Assembly: GCA_964608925.1 (NCBI GenBank)
Contig: CAZSQD010000003.1
Coordinates: 1 to 46,176 of the forward strand
DNA: 46,176 bases
Direction of reading: 5' to 3'
Source: GCA-2733415 sp964608925
Lineage (GTDB): Bacteria; Bacteroidota; Bacteroidia; Flavobacteriales; Flavobacteriaceae
In this document: one piece after another, positions 43,176 to 46,176 of the stretch
Numbering within the stretch: the stretch's first letter is position 1
Layout of the letters: every line of letters begins with the position of its first letter
Translations under genes and position numbers: made by a program
The notes under the pieces: generated by a model
Told to the model about the DNA's origin: nothing
Databases searched by the model: none
The model's input: the letters and a program-made list of their open reading frames with translations, nothing else

Positions 43176-45155
43176 GTGAAGTATTTATATATATTATTTG
43201 TTGTTTTTTTTAGTGTTGCAAATGTAAATGCGCAAAAAATACCTAGAAAAGCTACCTTATCTGATGACGGAAAAGTATTAACTAAAGATACTGGAGGTTT
43301 TTCAAACAGGCACGTTGGAGGAGATTCCAAAACAACCAAAGTCATAAAAGTAGATACGAAAGCTACGGATTATAAATTTATTTCTATAACAAAGGATACC
43401 ACTTATGTTGATACTACGTTAAGTATTCAAAAAGAATATAAATACAATTACTTACGTAAAGATTATTTTGAATTATTACCTTTTTCTAATGCAGGACGTG
43501 TATTTAATCAGTTAGGATATGATTTTTCGGATACTAAAAACACTTTTTCTTTATTTGGTGCACGCGCAAAACATGTCGATTATGCTGAGGTAAATGCAAT
43601 TAAATATTATAATGTAGCCACACCATTTACCGAAGTGTTTTTTAAAACAACAATGGAACAAGGGCAATTGGCCGATGTATTTTTTACAATAAATACAACC
43701 CCTAATTTTAATATTGCAGCGGCATATAAAGGGTTGCGGTCCATTGGTAAATATCGTCATGAAAAAACAGAAGGAGGTCAATTTAAACTTTCGTTAAATT
43801 ACAACACCAAAAATAAGCGCTATTTTGCAAAAGCACACGTGGTAATGCAGCGTATTGCACATCAAGAAAATGGCGGTATTGATGCACAAGGTGTTATTGA
43901 ATTTGAAGATAAAAATGACGAATTTAGTGATCGTTCTCGTTTTGAAGTGAATTTTACAGATGCCGATAATAAATTATCAGCAAAACGGTTTTATATAAAC
44001 CATTATTATCAAGTTACTAAACCACAAGACTCTATTGTAAATTATGTTTTAAATGTAGGGCATATTAGTAATTTGGAAGATAAAAAGTATGAATTTGATC
44101 AAGCTACTGCCAATGCTTTTTTTGGAGATGCTTTTTCTTCTAAAATTAATGACGAAGTACGTTTAGAGAAATTTTATAATCAAGGATATGTATCGTTTGC
44201 AAAACAAAAAATAGGCGAAATTACAGCGCACATAGGTTATACCGATTATAATTATGGGTACAACCGTATTGTAAACTTAATTACAGGAAACATCCCTAAT
44301 CGTTTAAAAGGCGGGTTTGCTTCTTATGGTGCAGCATATAAAAACAACTATGGTAAGCTGAAAATACAGGCTAATTTTAAAGCCAATTTGTCCAATCAAA
44401 ATAGTGGAAGTGTGTTGGGTGCTAGCGTAAAATATCAAGTAAAAGACAGCATTAGTATTGCCGCAAAAATTACGTTGAAAGATGCGTTGCCAAATTTTAA
44501 CTATCGTTTATATCAAAGTGATTATAAAAATTACAATTGGTATAATCCTAATTTTTTAAATGTAAAAACAAAAACAATAGGTGGTGTTATAGATGCAAAA
44601 AAATATGCAACCCTATCAGCAAGTTTTAGTACTATTGATAACTATACTTATTTTGGGTTAAATACAGCAGGAAAAGTGCAGCCCTATCAAACAATTGATG
44701 TGGTTACCTATTTAAAAGTAAACCTTCAAAAAGAAGTGCGTTTTTTACGTCATTTTGTAATAGATAATACTTTACAATATCAAAAAGTAACACAAAATGT
44801 ACCTGCATTGTTTACGCCTAAATATATTATTAGGAATACGTTGTATTATCAAAACACCTTCTTTAAAAAGAATTTATTTTTACAAACGGGTGTGATATTT
44901 AATTACTTTGGAAAATATAAAATGAATGCTTATGACCCGCTTTTGGGTGAGTTTTATAACCAGACAGCAAAAGAGTATGGTGAGTATCCAAGATTTGATG
45001 TGTTTGTAAATGCAAAAGTGCGTAATGCACGTATTTATTTAAAAGCCGAACAGTTAAATACTGTTTTTACAGGTAATACGTTTTATAGCGCACCTAATTA
45101 TCCGTATAAAGACTTTACCATCCGTTTTGGTTTGGTTTGGGATTTCTTTTTGTAG
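43176..45155 (+). CDS. Outer-membrane putative porin (Porin_10-like)
   Basis: A 659-residue protein with a signal peptide (MKYLYILFVVFFSVANVNAQ) and a long beta-rich region typical of the Bacteroidota putative-porin family: KYNYLRKDYFELLPFSNAGRVFNQLGYDF, TPFTEVFFKTTMEQGQLADVFFT (both quoted in part), alternating strand patterns, and an aromatic C-terminal end (IRFGLVWDFFL) as in outer-membrane barrels. It probably forms a pore; the substrate is unknown. The start is GTG because no ATG occurs in frame between the upstream stop codon and the signal peptide. The palindromic element sits directly before it, so the original start region may have been altered. Confidence 0.88.
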   Translation: MKYLYILFVVFFSVANVNAQKIPRKATLSDDGKVLTKDTGGFSNRHVGGDSKTTKVIKVDTKATDYKFISITKDTTYVDTTLSIQKEYKYNYLRKDYFELLPFSNAGRVFNQLGYDFSDTKNTFSLFGARAKHVDYAEVNAIKYYNVATPFTEVFFKTTMEQGQLADVFFTINTTPNFNIAAAYKGLRSIGKYRHEKTEGGQFKLSLNYNTKNKRYFAKAHVVMQRIAHQENGGIDAQGVIEFEDKNDEFSDRSRFEVNFTDADNKLSAKRFYINHYYQVTKPQDSIVNYVLNVGHISNLEDKKYEFDQATANAFFGDAFSSKINDEVRLEKFYNQGYVSFAKQKIGEITAHIGYTDYNYGYNRIVNLITGNIPNRLKGGFASYGAAYKNNYGKLKIQANFKANLSNQNSGSVLGASVKYQVKDSISIAAKITLKDALPNFNYRLYQSDYKNYNWYNPNFLNVKTKTIGGVIDAKKYATLSASFSTIDNYTYFGLNTAGKVQPYQTIDVVTYLKVNLQKEVRFLRHFVIDNTLQYQKVTQNVPALFTPKYIIRNTLYYQNTFFKKNLFLQTGVIFNYFGKYKMNAYDPLLGEFYNQTAKEYGEYPRFDVFVNAKVRNARIYLKAEQLNTVFTGNTFYSAPNYPYKDFTIRFGLVWDFFL

Positions 45156-45247
45156 TATTTATATAAATAATAATTCTGATTTACGGCGTCAATTAGAAGA
45201 GGGTAAAAGTGCTTTTGTTTTAATATGAAGTTAGTAGTAAATACGGA

Positions 45248-45601
45248 TTGCAAATCTGCGCGATCGGATATAGTAATGGAACAGGAGTTCAAGAATTTGC
45301 AAGTCAAGAAGAGTTTAGTAAGAGGCAGTCCAGTATTTCAGCAGAAAAAACAATTAGAGATATATCACAAAAATACACGCAATTTGAAATATATTTAAAT
45401 AAAGGTTCTTTTAAAGACGTTACACTTTCAGCAGAGGCAAAAGTAGATTTTTATAAGTTTTATGGAAAAATAAGTTTAGAGATTTCAGAAAAGTATGGAA
45501 CTGGGATGCTTTATGGGAATGGAGAGACTAGTGCGGGAGTTGTATTGATATCTACATCTGGATATAGTTTAAAACCAAAAGGATTCGGTATATTGCTTTA
45601 A
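45248..45601 (+). CDS. Probable fragment of an unknown protein (start uncertain)
   Basis: The longest frame begins at a TTG and reads 117 residues. The first 30 (MQICAIGYSNGTGVQEF) look non-genuine and overlap a palindrome-like GGATTGCAAATCTGCG; the later part (KTIRDISQKYTQFEIYLNKGSF...GKISLEISEKYGTGMLYGNGETSAGVVL) is coding-like and beta-rich. No in-frame ATG lies near the start, so this is probably the 3' end of a displaced or decayed gene. Family unknown. Small ORFs of unknown function follow directly, typical of a variable locus such as a toxin/immunity tail, but there is no toxin motif to support this. Confidence 0.4.
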   Translation: MQICAIGYSNGTGVQEFASQEEFSKRQSSISAEKTIRDISQKYTQFEIYLNKGSFKDVTLSAEAKVDFYKFYGKISLEISEKYGTGMLYGNGETSAGVVLISTSGYSLKPKGFGILL

Positions 45602-45615
45602 ATTTTAAATTAAAT

Positions 45616-45738
45616 ATGAGTGGTGAAAATGAAAACATGCCTGAAGGGACGTTTGTGATTGGTTTACCGAAAAGAGCTGGTATTAAAATTAAATCTCAAG
45701 GAACTAAAATGATTTCCAATAAACTAACAGAAAAGTGA
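45616..45738 (+). CDS. Small ORF, 40 residues, unknown
   Basis: MSGENENMPEGTFVIGLPKR and 20 more basic residues, ATG start, stop overlapping the GTG that precedes the next gene's ATG (two bases to it). Composition is plausible for a coding sequence (IKIKSQGTKMISNKLTEK) but there is no homology I recognise; it may be a remnant of the fragment upstream in another frame. Confidence 0.3.
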   Translation: MSGENENMPEGTFVIGLPKRAGIKIKSQGTKMISNKLTEK

Positions 45739-45740
45739 TT

Positions 45741-46142
45741 ATGAAAGATAAAATAGCTGTTCTTTTAGGGGTATTGTTTTTAATAGGTGGATTCATTTAC
45801 ACTTATCAAAAAGAATTACAACTTAATCAATTCGGTATTTATACAAGTGGAAAAATATTGAGTTTTAATCATACGAGTAAAACTCAATATGAAATTAAAT
45901 ATATATTTTTTGTAAAAGGGGTTAGATATAAAGGAGGAACTTTAATTGGTTATTTCAAATGTGATGATGGAAGTATTGGTTGTGTAGGTAATAAATTTGA
46001 TGTTATTTACTCTTCTAAAAACCCTAAAATTAATGAAATAATTTTAGGTAAATATGAGGAAGAATACTACGGTAGAATACGTTTAGTGCCTTTGCCAAAA
46101 AAGCCCCCCGCTGCCGCTCTTCCGATTCCTATCGGAATGTAA
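45741..46142 (+). CDS. Small single-helix membrane protein, DUF3592/immunity-like
   Basis: A 133-residue protein with one N-terminal helix (IAVLLGVLFLIGGFIYTY) and a beta-rich exposed domain: GIYTSGKILSFNH, YEIKYIFFVKGVRYKGG, DVIYSSKNPKINEII. This pattern (GxxxxG..Y.i.Y.F.v.G..Y.G) resembles DUF3592-like proteins, some of which are found as immunity proteins beside toxins. The last residues (PPAAALPIPIGM) are encoded by a palindromic repeat, TTCCGAT/ATCGGAA, at 46120-46137, so the C-terminus has been extended into a repeat. Identification is weak. Confidence 0.6.
   Translation: MKDKIAVLLGVLFLIGGFIYTYQKELQLNQFGIYTSGKILSFNHTSKTQYEIKYIFFVKGVRYKGGTLIGYFKCDDGSIGCVGNKFDVIYSSKNPKINEIILGKYEEEYYGRIRLVPLPKKPPAAALPIPIGM
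46120..46137. repeat. Palindromic hairpin at the end of the last gene
   Basis: TTCCGAT / ATCGGAA with a TCCT loop, in the last codons of the small membrane protein gene; followed by CGAGTAGCGATTACGAGT. Similar short GC-rich palindromes mark other gene ends in the window. Confidence 0.55.
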
Positions 46143-46176
46143 CGAGTAGCGATTACGAGTGAGCAAAAAAAGTAAA

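Noticed and set aside
1..46176. CRISPR array, tRNA/rRNA genes, prophage or intact IS
   Set aside because: No regular 25-40 bp repeats with unique spacers, no rRNA/tRNA-like stretches, and no transposase or phage structural genes were seen on either strand.

Overview
The window is low-GC chromosomal DNA from a member of the Bacteroidota, almost certainly the family Flavobacteriaceae; the genus cannot be told from the sequence alone. The evidence is the type IX secretion (T9SS) and gliding genes gldJ, porU and porV, a T9SS C-terminal sorting domain on a surface protein, Bacteroidota-type promoters (TTTG / TAnnTTTG), and family-typical genes (DUF6909, bacterial GH3, Porin_10, fused hpt-adk). No rRNA, tRNA, CRISPR array, prophage or intact insertion sequence was seen.

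Left part (1-15 kb): the 5' end of der, a small membrane protein, and a large T9SS-exported Asp-box (BNR) repeat protein broken by one stop codon and two frameshifts although its promoter looks perfect. Then come obg, an hpt-adk fusion, and divergently purK-purE. These are followed by an M3 metallopeptidase with a 12-helix histidine-containing membrane protein, and the tight set yicC-gmk-nadD.

Middle (14.4-28 kb): a RelE/ParE-type toxin-antitoxin pair with a 15+15 bp inverted-repeat operator, a retinol-saturase/phytoene-desaturase-like flavoenzyme and an unknown lipoprotein whose 3' ends share an exact 30-bp repeat that includes the stop codons, and gpsA. A seven-gene minus-strand cluster follows: GH3, DUF6909, Wzz-like protein, rfbB, rfbA, rfbC, rfbD, which makes dTDP-L-rhamnose and probably handles surface polysaccharide. 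Then an M23 peptidase stands divergent from tatA.

Right part (28-46 kb): tex, murF and gldJ on the minus strand, divergent from porU-porV, then cdd, pdhA (fused E1 or alpha subunit) and pdhC (E2). The murF/gldJ/porU/porV/cdd/pdh order is the core T9SS neighbourhood known from flavobacteria. After pdhC come a DUF2314 protein, a gene-free stretch with short repeats, a Porin_10 outer-membrane porin starting at GTG, and an accessory-looking tail of small or fragmentary ORFs.

Most of the window is ordinary core genome. The less explained items are the short GC-rich palindromic elements that sit at gene ends (M23 gene, murF, porV) and at the porin start, the shared stop-codon repeat, the decaying adhesin, the histidine-containing membrane protein and DUF6909. 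I did not find a convincing new multi-gene system.
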